The notes: generated by a model not told the origin, from the sequence alone. A stretch of DNA of 61,797 nt from Pseudomonadota bacterium (GCA_023388355.1 JAEWGI010000008.1:1-61797), one strand, 5' to 3'; positions 26,574-36,817 are shown, counted from the first letter of the stretch. Made by a program: numbers and translations.

Positions 26574-29534
26574 GGCCTTGCGCAGCAGCCCGATCACCTG
26601 CTCCAGCGGTGCCGGGCGGCCGATGTGGTAGCCCTGCACCTGGTCGCAGCTGTTGCCGCGCAGCCACTGCAGCTCCTCCGCCGTCTCCACGCCCTCGGCA
26701 ATGGTGCCCAGGCCCAGGCCGTGGGCGAGCGAGATCAGCGAGCGGCAGATCGAGGCGTTGCGTGCGTCCACGTGCACTTCGCGCACGAATTCGCGGTCGA
26801 TCTTGATGTAGTCCAGCGGCAGGTTGCGCAGGTAGGCCATGCTGGAGAAGCCGGTGCCGAAATCGTCGATCGAGATGCCGACCCCGGCGACCCGCAGCTC
26901 CAGCATGCGCATGCGCGCAACCTGAGGCTTGCGCATGAACACGCTTTCGGTCAGCTCCACGTGCAGCGCGCCGCGCGGGATGCCATGGCGCTGCTGCAGC
27001 GCGCGGATCGCGGCCGGCACGTTGTCGGCCAGCAGTTGCACCGGCGAGACGTTGACTGCGATCGCGACATCACCCAGCCCGCATTCGCCCAGCCGCACAT
27101 GGCTGCGCGCGGCCTGTTCCAGGGTCCAGCGCCCGATCGGCACGATCAGGCCCGAGGCCTCGGCCAGCGGAATGAACACGTCCGGCGGCACGAACCCGCC
27201 TTCCTTCTGGCGCCAGCGCAGCAGCGCTTCGAGCGCCACGATCCGGCCGTCGGACAGTCGCTGGATGGGCTGGAAGTGCAGCTCGAACTCGTCCCTGTCC
27301 AGCGCCTCCCGGATCCGCCGCGCAAGCACCACGCGCTCCGCCGACTGCACCGCCATGATCCGGTCGTAGGCCATGGTGGGCACCTGTTCCTGCCAGGCCT
27401 GGATCGCGGCCAGGGCCGCATGGCCGACCACCTGTTCGGCGCCTTCCCCGGGTTCGGGGCCTTCGGCGATGCCGATCGAGGCCTCGATCGGATGCGCGCC
27501 GCCCTCGAGCTCGACCGGGGTGTCGATCATGGCTTCCAGCGCCGCCAGCAGCGCCGGCTGCCGGCTGTGGTCCAGGGCGACCACGACGAACGACTGTCCC
27601 GGCCAGTAGCCGGCCATGCCGTACTCGCCGCCGATGCGTTCGATGCGCGCGGCAACCTCGCACAGCAGCGCCTCGCTGATGCGCTGGCCCAGGGTCGGCG
27701 CCAGTCGCTCCATCTCGCGCAGGCGCACGAAGGCCACCACGTAGCGCGGCGCGCGGTCCGCGATCCCGAGCGCGTCGAGATCGCCGATGAGCGCGGCCAC
27801 GGTGCGCAGGCCGGTGGTGGGATCGTGCGTGGCGCGCCAGGCCAGCTCGCGCTCGTAGGCCACGCGGTCGCTGATGTCCTCGGCCAGCACCAGCCGCGCC
27901 GGGCGGCCGTTGAACTCGATGCCGCTGCTGAATACCCGTGCCTTGAACTGGCTGCCGTCGCGGCGCTGGTGGGTCCAGACGCCGTCGTTGTCCGCATCCC
28001 GCGACCGCTTGCGCATCGACTCGAGTACCTCGGCGTCGTCGGCGGACGGCCGGATGTCGAGGATGGTCATGGACATGAAGTCGTCCACGCTGTAGCCATA
28101 GGCCTCCACCGCTGCCTCGTTGACCGCGAGGAAGCGCAGCGATTCTGCGTCGAACACCCAGAACGGCAGCGGGTTGCGCTCGAACAGGGCGCGAAACTGG
28201 GCCTCGGCGCGGGCCACGCGCGCGCGCGCCTGGTGGCGGTCGGTGACGTCGACCAACGTTCCGGTGAAGCGCGTCAGGCCGCGCGCGTCGTCGCCGGCCA
28301 GGCCGCCGCGGGCGGTGATCCAGCGCACGCGCTGGTCGGGCAGCACCACGCGGTACTCGGACAGGAACGGCTCCCCGGATTGACGCGAACGCATGAACTC
28401 GGCTTTCACGCGCTCGCGATCCTCCTCATGGATGCGGTCGAAGACCCTCGCCATCGGCGCCACCGATTCAACCGGCTCCATGCCATACATCGATGCCGTA
28501 TGCGCGGACACGCGGATCTGTCCGCCGTCGGCCTCGATCCGCCAGACGCCGGTGTTCGCGGCACGTTGCGCCTGGTCGAGCCAGTCGGCCTGGGCTTCCA
28601 GCTCGTCGACCAGGACCGCGTGCTTCTGCTCGGCCAGGCGCAACCGGTGCACCAGGTAGGCCAGGCCGATCCAGTACAGCAGCGACAGCACGACGGCGAT
28701 TCCCAGCAGCCGGTACCAGCCGGCCAGCACCTCGTCGAGGCTGATTCCGGCGGCGACCACGAGGCCGAATCCACTGCCGGCACTGAAGCCGCGCGCGCGC
28801 TCGATCCCATCGAGCTGGCTGACGCTGCGCGTCATCGCCCGGATGGCGCCATCGAGCAGCGCCTGCGGCAGCTGGAGCCGATGGCCGACGGTGGGAATGT
28901 CGCCGACCGGCGGCGCGCGCATCAGCACCACCCCCTGCGAATCGAGCAGGGTGACGTGGCCGCCGTTGCCCGTATCCAGGTCGCGGATCATGCGCGTGAA
29001 CTCGCTGGTGCGCAGACGCGCCAGCAGCCAGCGCGACTCGTCGTGGCGGATCGCCAGGCGAAGCCACCAGCCGCCCTCGCCGTCGGCCTGCAGCGGGCCG
29101 ACCACCAGTCCATCGCGACTCCCGGAGCGTTCCAGCCATTGCGGCATCTGCGGATCGCCCAGGCCGCCCGCCAGCGCATTGCCCTGCGCATCCACCAGCA
29201 CGATCGAGTGCAGTTCGGGCTGGCGCGAAGCAACGCCGGCGATGGACGCCTCCAGCAGCGCCTCGCGCTGCGCCGGCGCCTGCGCGGCCCAGGTGGCGGC
29301 ATCGGCGGCGATGCCCGCCAGCGCGCGTTCGAGATTGCGGAAGGCGAAATAGACCAGCCGGTCGACGCCGGTGGCCAGGGCCATGCTTTGCCGGTGCGCG
29401 GCGTCGATCCGCGCCTGGCGGTCCTGCTGCAGCAGTGTCGCAAAGCCCGCCATCAGCAGCACGCCCACGACGATGCCGACGCGCCGTACCGTCGCGGCAG
29501 ACCCCTTCCCCCTGGCTTGCGGATCATCTGCCAT
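26568..29534 (-). CDS. membrane PAS-(degenerate GGDEF)-EAL cyclic-di-GMP phosphodiesterase
   Basis: The 988-residue sensor has TM1 at about 18-36, a periplasmic Cache-like domain (about 40-265), and TM2 near 268-290. Two PAS domains follow (about 310-430 with VWRIEADGG; about 435-550 with LFERNPLPFWVFDAESLRFL). A GGDEF-like domain (about 555-720) has PGQSF where GGDEF should be, so it is catalytically dead. The EAL domain (about 730-985) is intact (ALEALLRWR, ELTESVF, IDDFGTGFSSM, IKIDREFVREV, AEGVET). It should hydrolyse c-di-GMP in response to a periplasmic or PAS signal. ATG 29534 is chosen for AGGA five bases upstream; ATG 29549 is an alternative. Confidence 0.92.
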   Translation of the reverse strand: MADDPQARGKGSAATVRRVGIVVGVLLMAGFATLLQQDRQARIDAAHRQSMALATGVDRLVYFAFRNLERALAGIAADAATWAAQAPAQREALLEASIAGVASRQPELHSIVLVDAQGNALAGGLGDPQMPQWLERSGSRDGLVVGPLQADGEGGWWLRLAIRHDESRWLLARLRTSEFTRMIRDLDTGNGGHVTLLDSQGVVLMRAPPVGDIPTVGHRLQLPQALLDGAIRAMTRSVSQLDGIERARGFSAGSGFGLVVAAGISLDEVLAGWYRLLGIAVVLSLLYWIGLAYLVHRLRLAEQKHAVLVDELEAQADWLDQAQRAANTGVWRIEADGGQIRVSAHTASMYGMEPVESVAPMARVFDRIHEEDRERVKAEFMRSRQSGEPFLSEYRVVLPDQRVRWITARGGLAGDDARGLTRFTGTLVDVTDRHQARARVARAEAQFRALFERNPLPFWVFDAESLRFLAVNEAAVEAYGYSVDDFMSMTILDIRPSADDAEVLESMRKRSRDADNDGVWTHQRRDGSQFKARVFSSGIEFNGRPARLVLAEDISDRVAYERELAWRATHDPTTGLRTVAALIGDLDALGIADRAPRYVVAFVRLREMERLAPTLGQRISEALLCEVAARIERIGGEYGMAGYWPGQSFVVVALDHSRQPALLAALEAMIDTPVELEGGAHPIEASIGIAEGPEPGEGAEQVVGHAALAAIQAWQEQVPTMAYDRIMAVQSAERVVLARRIREALDRDEFELHFQPIQRLSDGRIVALEALLRWRQKEGGFVPPDVFIPLAEASGLIVPIGRWTLEQAARSHVRLGECGLGDVAIAVNVSPVQLLADNVPAAIRALQQRHGIPRGALHVELTESVFMRKPQVARMRMLELRVAGVGISIDDFGTGFSSMAYLRNLPLDYIKIDREFVREVHVDARNASICRSLISLAHGLGLGTIAEGVETAEELQWLRGNSCDQVQGYHIGRPAPLEQVIGLLRKAA

Positions 29535-30231
29535 CACGGTCCTGTCCATGACCACACCGTGGCACGATGCCAAGCACTGGTCGACAGCGCAAGGCGTTCG
29601 CGGCGTGGATGGCCGATGTGCGCGGCACCGCGGGCATTGCGGTACCCGGACCGGACGGGCAGGCGCGTGCCGCGCAGGCGCATCGGGTGCAGGCCATCGG
29701 ACAGCGGCAGGGTTGTCCCTCCATGTACTGGTGAACGGCAGCGACAGGCCTTCGCTTGAGCGCGGCGCGGAAGCCGGCGCGTCGCGGAAGGTTTGCGCCG
29801 CAGCGACCCGCGCACCATGCAGGAACCGTGCCGCGCGCACAACCGTGGCGACGATGGCGGTCGTCCGAAGCGATGTCCGCCGGACATGCCGCGCCGGTCG
29901 GGCGATGCGGCGGCGTTCACCCCCGGATGGCCGCGTCCGGAAAGGGTCCGTTTGCACGGCACTGCCGCGCGGACCATCCGAACGCCCGGCGCGCTGCGCC
30001 GGGCCGGGTCGGGTGGGGGCAAACCGGTTGCCGCGCCATTTCACGCGCGCCTGCGGCGCGCGCCCCCATCCCGGCCTTCCCCCGCACGCGGGGGAAGGAG
30101 CTTTGACCTGGGCGACGGACAGGGCCTTGAGCAACCTTCCTCCGCACGCGGGGGGAAGTAGTTTTGACCTGGCGACGGACGGGGCCTCGAGCGACCCTCC
30201 CCGCACGCCGGGGAAGGAGCAGGGCGGCGCT
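29535..30231. other. 697-base gap without a convincing gene
   Basis: The stretch between the EAL gene and alkB holds no reading frame with protein-like composition or a ribosome-binding site. Its last 230 bases are palindromic repeats (separate entry). The first 450 bases are GC-rich unique sequence that probably includes the EAL gene promoter; I see no specific motif there. Confidence 0.6.
30005..30215. repeat. cluster of three GC-rich palindromes downstream of alkB
   Basis: Hairpins lie at about 30075-30098 (CCTTCCCCCGC/GCGGGGGAAGG), 30135-30157 (CCTTCCTCCGC/GCGGGGGGAAG) and 30193-30216 (CCCTCCCCGC/CCGGGGAAGG). The left flank TTGCCGCGCCATTTCACGCG with CGCGCCTGCGGCGCGC and CCCCCATCCCGG is the same spacer as at 1625-1673 and, inverted, at 48560-48620. 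Between the hairpins GACCTGG(G)CGACGGAC repeats directly (about 30104-30120 and 30165-30181), showing local duplication of the unit. Confidence 0.8.
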
Positions 30232-30831
30232 TCAGGGCCTCGGGCCTGCGCGGAATACCACGCTGATCCGCGGCCCGGCCTGGCGCGTCTTGGGAATCCC
30301 GTGCTCGTGGGTGGTCTGCATCGCGTGGCTCATCGCCAGCAGGCTGCCGGGCATCAGGTCGATGGCGATGCGGTCGGCGTGGTCACGCACGGAGCGGATC
30401 AGCATGCGCCGCGGCGCGCCCAGCGAGAACACCACCACCGGATGTCCGTCGCCCAACAGATGCAGCTTGTCGCCGTGCATGGCCACGCTGTCGTTGCCGT
30501 CGCGGTAGAAGTTCATGCCGATCGAGGTGAACGGCGCCGGCGCGTGCCGCCGCACGCAGGCCAGGATCCGCGCCAGCGGCAGGTTCACGGGCAGCTCGTC
30601 GACGGGGTACGAGGCGAGCAGGCGCGGCACGTCGACCATGCGGTCGTACATGGGGCGACGCAGGTGGCGCCATCCCGCATCCGCCACGAGGCTGTCGAAC
30701 CAGCGCTGCGCGGTGTCCGGGTCGACCACGCCGGGCCAGTAGCGCGCGCCGCCCTGCGCATCGTCCACCAGTTGCAGCATCGAAGGCGCGAACAGGTCGC
30801 CGGCAAGCGAGGCGGTGCGCAGCATGGCCAT
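30232..30831 (-). CDS. alkB: AlkB-like Fe(II)/2-oxoglutarate dioxygenase
   Basis: The 199-residue AlkB-family enzyme oxidatively removes alkyl groups from N1-methyladenine or N3-methylcytosine in DNA or RNA. The iron site is H119-G-D121 with H177 (EHGIPKT). R188 and R194 in RISVVFR bind 2-oxoglutarate and substrate. FTSIGMNFYRDGNDSVAMHG is the family block before the iron motif. Its ATG (30831) overlaps the dnaE2 stop (TGATG on the minus strand), placing it last in the lexA2-imuA-imuB-dnaE2 operon. This context ties alkylation repair to the SOS response; the family call is firm, the co-regulation is inference from overlap. Confidence 0.92.
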   Translation of the reverse strand: MAMLRTASLAGDLFAPSMLQLVDDAQGGARYWPGVVDPDTAQRWFDSLVADAGWRHLRRPMYDRMVDVPRLLASYPVDELPVNLPLARILACVRRHAPAPFTSIGMNFYRDGNDSVAMHGDKLHLLGDGHPVVVFSLGAPRRMLIRSVRDHADRIAIDLMPGSLLAMSHAMQTTHEHGIPKTRQAGPRISVVFRAGPRP

Positions 30832-33800
30832 CAGCGGAAATCCCGCGAACTGGTCTGCACCTGGCCCAGCAGCGCGGTCATGTCCAGCAGGTCGCGCGCG
30901 ATCAGGTGGCGCACGCCGTCGACCTGTTCCCAGCGCCCGCGCACGCCCAGCAGCCGCGCGCCCAGCAGGGCCTTGCGCCGGCGCAGCGCGAGATGCGGCC
31001 AGACCACCACGTTGACCATGCCGTGCTCGTCCTCGAGGGTGACGAAGACCGTGCCCTTGGCGGTGCCCGGGCGCTGGCGCTGGGTGACGATGCCGGCGGC
31101 GAAGGCGCCGCGCCCGTGCGGCAGTTCCAGCAGCTGGCGCGAATCGAGCACGCGCTGCGCGCGCAGGCGCCCGCGGATCAGCGACAGCGGATGCGCACCG
31201 AGCGTCAGTCCGGTACTGCGATAGTCCGCAACCGCCTCCTCGCCGGGCGAAGGTGCGGGCAGCACGATTCCGTGCTCGTCCGGACTGCCCGGCAGCAGCG
31301 GACGCCGACGCTCGATGCCCGCCACAGCCCAGCGCGCGGCATGGCGATGCCCGGCCAGCGTCGCCAGCGCATCCGCCTCGGCCAGCGCGGTGCGCGCCTT
31401 CCCGTCAAGGCCGGCGCGCAGGCACAGGTCGCGCACGTCGGAGAACGGGCGCTGCGCCCGCGCGGCCACGATCGCCTCGGCCATCGCCCGGGACATGCCC
31501 TTGACCTGGCGGAAACCGAGCCGGATCGCCGCCTGCCCTGCATCGCCGACGCCGCGCGCATGGCCGCCTTCAAGCGTGCAGTCCCACCCGCTGCAGGCCA
31601 CGTCGACCGGCAGCACCTCCACGCTGGCGCGTCCGCTGCGGCTGCGGCGCGCGTCCTGCACGATCTCGCTGGGCGAATAGAAACCCATCGGCTGCGAGTT
31701 GAGCAGCGCGCAGGCGAACGCCGCCGGCTCATGGCGCTTGAGCCAGCTGCTGATGTAGACCAGCTTGGCGAACGAGGCGGCGTGGCTCTGCGGGAAACCG
31801 TAGGAGCCGAAGCCCTTGATCTGCTCGAAGATCTGGTCGATGAATCCGGGCGCATAGCCCTTGGCATCCATCAGCTGACGGATGCGCAGGCGATGTGGCT
31901 CCATGTCGCCGCCGCGCCGCCAGGCGGCCATGGAGCGGCGCAGATTGTCCGCTTCGCTCGGGGAATAGCCGGCGTGGATCACCAGTTCCATCACCTGCTC
32001 CTGGAACAGCGGGATGCCCAGGGTCGGTCCCAGGATCGCCTTGACGCCTTCGGACGGGTAGGTCACCGGCTCCCTGCCCTGCCGGCGGCGCAGGTAGGGA
32101 TGCACCATGTCGCCCTGGATCGGGCCCGGCCGCACGATCGCCACCTCCACCACCAGGTCGTAGTACTTGTCCGGTTTCAGTCGCGGAAGCATGCTCATCT
32201 GCGCGCGCGATTCGATCTGGAACACGCCCACGGTGTCGGCGGCCTGGATCATCTCGAAGGTGGGCCCGTCGTCGGTGGGCAGCCGCGCGATGTCCACCAC
32301 GTGGCCGCGATGGCGCTCCACCAGTTCGAGCGCCTTGCGGATGCAGGTGAGCATGCCCAGCGCCAGGCAATCGACCTTGAGCAGCTTCATCGTCTCCAGG
32401 TCGTCCTTGTCCCACTGGATGATGCTGCGCTCGGGCATCGATGCGTTTTCCACCGGCACCACGGTGGACAGCGGCGCATCGCAGATCACGAAGCCACCGA
32501 CATGCTGGGAGAGATGGCGCGGATGGTCGCGCAGCTGCCCGGTCACCATCAGCACGCGCGCGATCAGCGGGTTGTCCGGATCGAAACCGGCTTCGCGCAG
32601 GCGCTGCTCCATCGGCGTATCGCCATTGCCCCAGCCGAAGCATTCGGCCAGCAGCACGATCTGGTCTGGCGGCAGGCCGAAGGCCTTGGCCACGTCGCGC
32701 ACCGCGCTCTTGCCGCGATAGCGGATCACGGTCGCGGCCAGCGCCGCGCGATGGCGGCCGTACTTTGCGTAGACGTACTGCAGCACTTCCTCGCGCCGCT
32801 CGTGCTCGAAATCGACGTCGATGTCGGGCGGTTCGTTGCGCTCCTCCGACAGGAAGCGCGCCATCAGCAGGCGGCTTTCGGCCGGGTTCACCACGGTGAT
32901 GCCGAGCGCGAAGCACACCGCCGAGTTGGCCGAGGAGCCGCGACCCTGGCAGAGGATGTTCCTGGATTTCGCAAAGCGGACGATGTCCTCGACGGTGAGG
33001 AAGAAGGCTTCGTAGTGGAGCTTTTCGATCAGGGCGAGTTCGTCCCCGATCTGGCTTTCCACATCCGCAGGTGTGCCGTCCGGCCAGCGCTCGCGCATGC
33101 CGCGGTACGTGAGTTCGCGCAGCCAGGTGGCGGGAGTGTGGCCTTCGGGCACCAGCTCGACCGGATAGGCGTAGCGCAAGTCGCTGCCGAGATCGAAGCT
33201 GCAGCGGCGCGCCAGCGCCACGGCGTTGCCCAACAGCGCCGCGCCGCCCTCGACTGCGCCATGGATATTGTCCAGCGCCCGGCGCGTGCGCAGGTGGCGC
33301 TCGCCGTTGCGGAACAGGTGCGCGCCACATTCGGCAAGCGGCAGGTTGTGGCGGATCGCGGTCATGGTGTCCTGCAGCGCGCGGCGACGGCGCACGTCCA
33401 TGTGCACGTCGCCGGCGGCAACGGGCGTCATCCCCAGCATCCGGGCGAGGTCGAGCAGCTGCGCAAGCCGCGCCACGTCGTCCTGCTCCCGATGCAGCTC
33501 CACCGCAAGAAAGGCGCGCCCGGCGAACACCCGGCGCAGCCAGTCGCCCTGCTCCGGATCGACCTCGCGCGCCGGGATCCACAGCGCGAACAGGCCGCAC
33601 AGCGAAGCATCCACACCTGCCAGCCCGCGCTCGACGTCCTGGCGCGTGAGCCGGTAGCCCTTGCCTTCGACCGCGCGCCGCGCCCGGGTGATCAGTTCGC
33701 ACAGCCGAGTGTAGCCGGCCGCCGTTTCCACCAGCAGCACGCACTTGAGCCCGCACTCGAGGATGAACTCGCTGCCGACGATGAGCCTCAGGCCGGTCGC

Positions 33801-34094
33801 GCGCGAGGCCTCCAGTCCGCGCACGATGCCGGCCAGCGAACATTCGTCGGTGATCGCCAGCGCTTCGTAGCCGACCTGGGCCGCGCGCGCGAACAGTTCC
33901 CCGGCGCTGGCCGCCCCGCGCAGGAAGGAAAAATCCGACAGGCAGTGCAGCTCGGCGTAGGCCGGCAGGCCGTCTTCCACTGGCGCATCGTCATTGGCGG
34001 CGCTGGAGAGTCCACGCAACCGCCGCGCGGTTTCCCAGGCCCGCGGCGGCCGGCCGCCGGGGGTGTCGCGGTCGATGCCGTCGTGGTCAGTCAT
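30831..34094 (-). CDS. dnaE2: error-prone DNA polymerase III alpha subunit DnaE2 (ImuC)
   Basis: DnaE2/ImuC is the translesion polymerase of the SOS mutasome with ImuA and ImuB. The 1087-residue protein has a PHP domain ([39 protein letters not shown]). The palm domain carries the catalytic Asp residues in [20 protein letters not shown] (about 420-427). The finger and helix-hairpin-helix regions ([37 protein letters not shown]) and a C-terminal OB fold complete it. It is shorter than DnaE1 (about 1160-1190), as expected for DnaE2. The frame extends upstream through a palindromic repeat, but ATG 34094 ([10 protein letters not shown]) is the likely start. Confidence 0.95.
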   Translation of the reverse strand: MTDHDGIDRDTPGGRPPRAWETARRLRGLSSAANDDAPVEDGLPAYAELHCLSDFSFLRGAASAGELFARAAQVGYEALAITDECSLAGIVRGLEASRATGLRLIVGSEFILECGLKCVLLVETAAGYTRLCELITRARRAVEGKGYRLTRQDVERGLAGVDASLCGLFALWIPAREVDPEQGDWLRRVFAGRAFLAVELHREQDDVARLAQLLDLARMLGMTPVAAGDVHMDVRRRRALQDTMTAIRHNLPLAECGAHLFRNGERHLRTRRALDNIHGAVEGGAALLGNAVALARRCSFDLGSDLRYAYPVELVPEGHTPATWLRELTYRGMRERWPDGTPADVESQIGDELALIEKLHYEAFFLTVEDIVRFAKSRNILCQGRGSSANSAVCFALGITVVNPAESRLLMARFLSEERNEPPDIDVDFEHERREEVLQYVYAKYGRHRAALAATVIRYRGKSAVRDVAKAFGLPPDQIVLLAECFGWGNGDTPMEQRLREAGFDPDNPLIARVLMVTGQLRDHPRHLSQHVGGFVICDAPLSTVVPVENASMPERSIIQWDKDDLETMKLLKVDCLALGMLTCIRKALELVERHRGHVVDIARLPTDDGPTFEMIQAADTVGVFQIESRAQMSMLPRLKPDKYYDLVVEVAIVRPGPIQGDMVHPYLRRRQGREPVTYPSEGVKAILGPTLGIPLFQEQVMELVIHAGYSPSEADNLRRSMAAWRRGGDMEPHRLRIRQLMDAKGYAPGFIDQIFEQIKGFGSYGFPQSHAASFAKLVYISSWLKRHEPAAFACALLNSQPMGFYSPSEIVQDARRSRSGRASVEVLPVDVACSGWDCTLEGGHARGVGDAGQAAIRLGFRQVKGMSRAMAEAIVAARAQRPFSDVRDLCLRAGLDGKARTALAEADALATLAGHRHAARWAVAGIERRRPLLPGSPDEHGIVLPAPSPGEEAVADYRSTGLTLGAHPLSLIRGRLRAQRVLDSRQLLELPHGRGAFAAGIVTQRQRPGTAKGTVFVTLEDEHGMVNVVVWPHLALRRRKALLGARLLGVRGRWEQVDGVRHLIARDLLDMTALLGQVQTSSRDFR

Positions 34095-34121
34095 GGTGCA
34101 GGAGCTCCGGCCTGCCACCAC

Positions 34122-34230
34122 CCAACCCTCCCCCGCAAGCGGAGGAGGGAGCAGAAACACACGCCGCCCACCTTTCGCCCCTTCCCCCACTTGCGGGGGA
34201 AGATTGGGATGGGGGCGCGCCACAGGCGCG
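34122..34230. repeat. palindromic repeat between imuB and dnaE2
   Basis: CCCTCCCCCGC/GCGGAGGAGGG (about 34129-34152) and CCCTTCCCCCAC/TTGCGGGGGAAG (about 34179-34203) are followed by ATTGGGATGGGGGCGCGCC. This is the usual unit with its two hairpins in close succession. It fills most of the 180-base gap between the imuB stop (34275) and the dnaE2 start (34094), interrupting an operon that is otherwise tightly packed. Confidence 0.8.
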
Positions 34231-34274
34231 GGAAACGCCTCCCCTGTCTTCGACAGCACGGAGCACCCGCGCAC

Positions 34275-35693
34275 TCACGCAAACCACCCCTGCAGCATCC
34301 AGCCGCCCCGCTCGCCCGGCGGCGCAAAGGCCCAGGCGCGCTGGCCCTGCGAGGTTTCGATGACGTAGTAATCGCGACGCGCGTCCTCGCCGTCCCACCA
34401 GCCGCTTTCCAGGCGTTCTGGGCCGGAGACGATGCGCGGCTGCGGATCGCGCAGCGGGATCGGACGCGGCAGCAGCCAGCACGGCCGCGGCGGACGCACG
34501 GGCGCCGGGTCGATGCGGCCTACACCGTCTTCCACCCGCCGCCACGCGCGCTCGGGCCGCGGATCGCCGGAGGGCGCCACGCCGTACACCGCCCCGTCAC
34601 CGAGGCGCGCGCGCAGCCGCTCGCGCAGCTGCGGCCAGGGCAGCTGCTGCTGGCTGCGGGTATCGAACAGATCGCGCGAGGCCGGCGCGAACGGCGGCAG
34701 TTCGCGCGCGAGCAGGCGCAGCGCGACCACCGGCCTGTCGATCCGCACCCGCTCCAGCCGGCTGCGCGTCACCTCGAACAGCATCGCCGCATCGCGCTCC
34801 GCCGACAGCAGCCCGACCTCGACATCGCTGTGCCCGCCCTCGTGCTCGAGCCGCAGCACGAAGCGCTGCACGCCGCCGTCGCGCATCGACAGGAAGGTGC
34901 ACAGGTCGCCCACCAGACGCCGCAGCGGAAACAACAGGGCCATGTGGCTTTCGACTTCGAAGCCCAGCTCGATGCGCACGTCGAAATGGTCCGGCGGGAC
35001 GTAGCAGTCGAGCGGGTCGTCGGCCTCGCCGTAGAGGCGATCAAGGTGTTCGAGCAGCGGCAGGCCGAAGCGGCGCCGCAGCGAATCACGCGGCAGGGTG
35101 CGCAGCATGCGCAGGTCGCGCACGCCCATGCGCTGCAGGCGTTCGCCGCTGTCGCCGGGGAAGCGCGCGCGCCGCACCGGCACGCGGTCGAGCGTGGTCG
35201 CCATCGCGTCGCCGTGGGTCAGCGCCAGGCCATCGCGCAGGCTGGCGAACACGTGCGCCGCGCGCGGCGTGGGCGCCAGCGCGATGCGGTGGCTGAAACC
35301 AAGCGCGGAAAGCTCGTCGCGCAGGCGACGTTCGATCCGCGGCCATGGCCCGAGCAGGCGGAAGCTGCCGCGCACCTCCAGCACGATGCAGCCCGGCCAC
35401 TGCGCGCTGACCAGCGAACTGTGCCGGTAGGCCCAGGCGGCAAGGAAACGCTGCCAGCGTGCTTCGGCCTGCAGGTCGTGCTCGACCAGGGCGAAGTCGC
35501 GCAGCAGCGCATGCGCGGCGGTCAGGCGCATGCCGGGACGCAGTCCGGCCTCGGCGGCGGACGCGTTCACCGCATGCAGGCTGCGCAGCTGCGCAGGCCC
35601 GGTCACCAGCGCCAGCGGCGCCTGCGGATCAGGCAGACGACGGAGGACGCCATCCAGCGCCAGTTGCGGCAGCAGTACGCAGGCCCAGAGCAT
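34275..35693 (-). CDS. imuB: ImuB, catalytically inactive Y-family polymerase-like mutasome subunit
   Basis: ImuB bridges DnaE2, ImuA and the beta clamp in SOS mutagenesis. The 472-residue protein begins MLWACVLLPQLALDGVLRRL, in which the acidic metal ligands of Y-family polymerases are absent, as is usual for ImuB. The little-finger-like region follows (PPDHFDVRIELGFEVESHM, FPLRRLVGDLCTFLSMRDGG). SQQQLPWPQL (about residues 345-355) resembles the clamp-binding motif QLPLW of mycobacterial ImuB. It starts five bases after the imuA stop. The C-terminus (RDYYVIETSQGQRAWAFAPP) is typical. The frame runs on upstream of 35693, but this ATG matches the family N-terminus. Confidence 0.93.
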   Translation of the reverse strand: MLWACVLLPQLALDGVLRRLPDPQAPLALVTGPAQLRSLHAVNASAAEAGLRPGMRLTAAHALLRDFALVEHDLQAEARWQRFLAAWAYRHSSLVSAQWPGCIVLEVRGSFRLLGPWPRIERRLRDELSALGFSHRIALAPTPRAAHVFASLRDGLALTHGDAMATTLDRVPVRRARFPGDSGERLQRMGVRDLRMLRTLPRDSLRRRFGLPLLEHLDRLYGEADDPLDCYVPPDHFDVRIELGFEVESHMALLFPLRRLVGDLCTFLSMRDGGVQRFVLRLEHEGGHSDVEVGLLSAERDAAMLFEVTRSRLERVRIDRPVVALRLLARELPPFAPASRDLFDTRSQQQLPWPQLRERLRARLGDGAVYGVAPSGDPRPERAWRRVEDGVGRIDPAPVRPPRPCWLLPRPIPLRDPQPRIVSGPERLESGWWDGEDARRDYYVIETSQGQRAWAFAPPGERGGWMLQGWFA

Positions 35694-35698
35694 CGGCG

Positions 35699-36814
35699 TC
35701 AGTCGCGCGCAAGCGGCAAGGACGCCTGGACGGGCGACAGGGAAGCCTGGACGGGATGGAGCTCGCGCCGCGGACCGGGAGCCGGGGCTGGCTGTTCCTT
35801 CCCCCGCTCGCGGGGGAAGGTGCCGAAGGCGGATGGGGGCGCGCCGCCGGCGCGGGGGGCTGCGGCGCGACCGGCTTGCCCCCACCCCAACCCTCCCCCG
35901 CCCGCGGGGGAGGGAGCAGAGTCGAGGGCGGCCCGCGCGAGGCTGCGGACCCCTCCCCGGCTCGCGGGGGAGGGGGCAGGTGGCGCGGGAGCCGGGGCTG
36001 ACTGTCCCTTCCCCCGCTCGCGGGGGAAGGTGCCGAAGGCGGATGGGGGCGCGCCGCAGGCGCGGGCGGCTGCATCGCGACCGGCTTTCCCCCACCCCGA
36101 CCCTCCCCCGCCCGCGGGGGAGGGAGCAAGGCCTGATGCCGGGGAGGGAGAAAGGCCTGATGCGGGGGAAGGAGTGCCGAGGGTGCCGGCCAGCGATGTT
36201 TCCGGCACGAACGGCATCGCCGGCAGCGGCCCGCCACGACACTTGCGCACCCGCCAGGCGATGCCGCGCGCATCGCGCACCGCTTCCAGGCGCAGCGCGG
36301 CCGGCGAGGGGTTGGCGAGATGGCGACGATCGCGCAGCGCGAAGCCCAGGCACTGGCCGCTGTCGGCGGCCACCTGCAGGCGCCGCAGCGAGCGCGCGTC
36401 GGCCTGCTGCGGCCAGCCGACCACCGCGGCGCAGGCGCCGCTGCGCAGGCACTGTTCGAACGCCCACAGCGCATCGCGCGGGGAGGCATCGACAATGCAC
36501 AGCTGCGCCAGGTCCACTCCGGCCGCCTGCCAGGCCGGCGCATACGGCAGGTACGGCGGCGCGATCACCGCCACCCGCTCGCCTGCCCGCGTGCAGCGCG
36601 CCAGCGTGGGCAGCAGCAGCGACAGCTCGCCCACGCCATCGGCCGGCAGCAGCAGCTCGGTCAGCGCGCGCCGCGGCCAGCCGCCCTGCGGGAGCAGCGC
36701 GTCGAGCGCGGCGTGTCCGGTGGACTCGCCGTCGGCGGCGATCGCCGCGCTGCGGCCGGCATGCCACAGCGTGCGCGCGGCCAGCAGGCTGTCGAGGCTG
36801 GTCACGGCCGCCAT
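35699..36814 (-). CDS. imuA: ImuA (RecA/SulA-like) mutasome protein with repeat-derived tail
   Basis: ImuA is a RecA-like partner of ImuB and DnaE2. Residues 1-200 match the family (STGHAALDALLPQGGWPRRA, LTELLLPADGVGELSLLLPT, ERVAVIAPPYLPYAPAWQ, SGQCLGFALRDRR, LRLEAVRDARGIAWRVRKCR). Usual ImuA proteins have about 200-260 residues; this one has 371. Residues about 210-348 are two tandem units of roughly 70 residues (APSPAGGGG.GWG.AGR.AA, then [11 protein letters not shown]) translated from genomic palindromic repeats. The end (ELHPVQASLSPVQASLPLAR) may be the original C-terminus. The frame stays open through all copies. It starts three bases after the lexA2 stop. Confidence 0.9.
   Translation of the reverse strand: MAAVTSLDSLLAARTLWHAGRSAAIAADGESTGHAALDALLPQGGWPRRALTELLLPADGVGELSLLLPTLARCTRAGERVAVIAPPYLPYAPAWQAAGVDLAQLCIVDASPRDALWAFEQCLRSGACAAVVGWPQQADARSLRRLQVAADSGQCLGFALRDRRHLANPSPAALRLEAVRDARGIAWRVRKCRGGPLPAMPFVPETSLAGTLGTPSPASGLSPSPASGLAPSPAGGGGSGWGKAGRDAAARACGAPPSAFGTFPRERGKGQSAPAPAPPAPSPASRGGVRSLARAALDSAPSPAGGGGLGWGQAGRAAAPRAGGAPPSAFGTFPRERGKEQPAPAPGPRRELHPVQASLSPVQASLPLARD
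35797..36124. repeat. tandem double copy of the palindromic repeat unit inside imuA
   Basis: The order is: hairpin CCTTCCCCCGC/GCGGGGGAAGG (35797-35820), about 70-base spacer, hairpin CCCTCCCCCG/CGGGGGAGGG (35891-35914), an intermediate CCCCTCCCCGG/CGGGGGAGGGG hairpin (about 35950-35968), then again 36007-36030, the same spacer and 36101-36124. The two 118-base halves are nearly identical (TGCCGAAGGCGGATGGGGGC in both; CGACCGGCTT.CCCCCACCCC in both), showing a recent duplication within the gene. Confidence 0.88.
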
Positions 36815-36817
36815 CGC

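Noticed and set aside
34095..34274. Upstream extension of DnaE2 by about 60 residues
   Set aside because: The extension is translation of the palindromic repeat ([20 protein letters not shown]) and no DnaE2 protein has such an N-terminus; the family-like start is ATG 34094. In imuA, by contrast, the repeats lie between conserved coding parts and cannot be left out.
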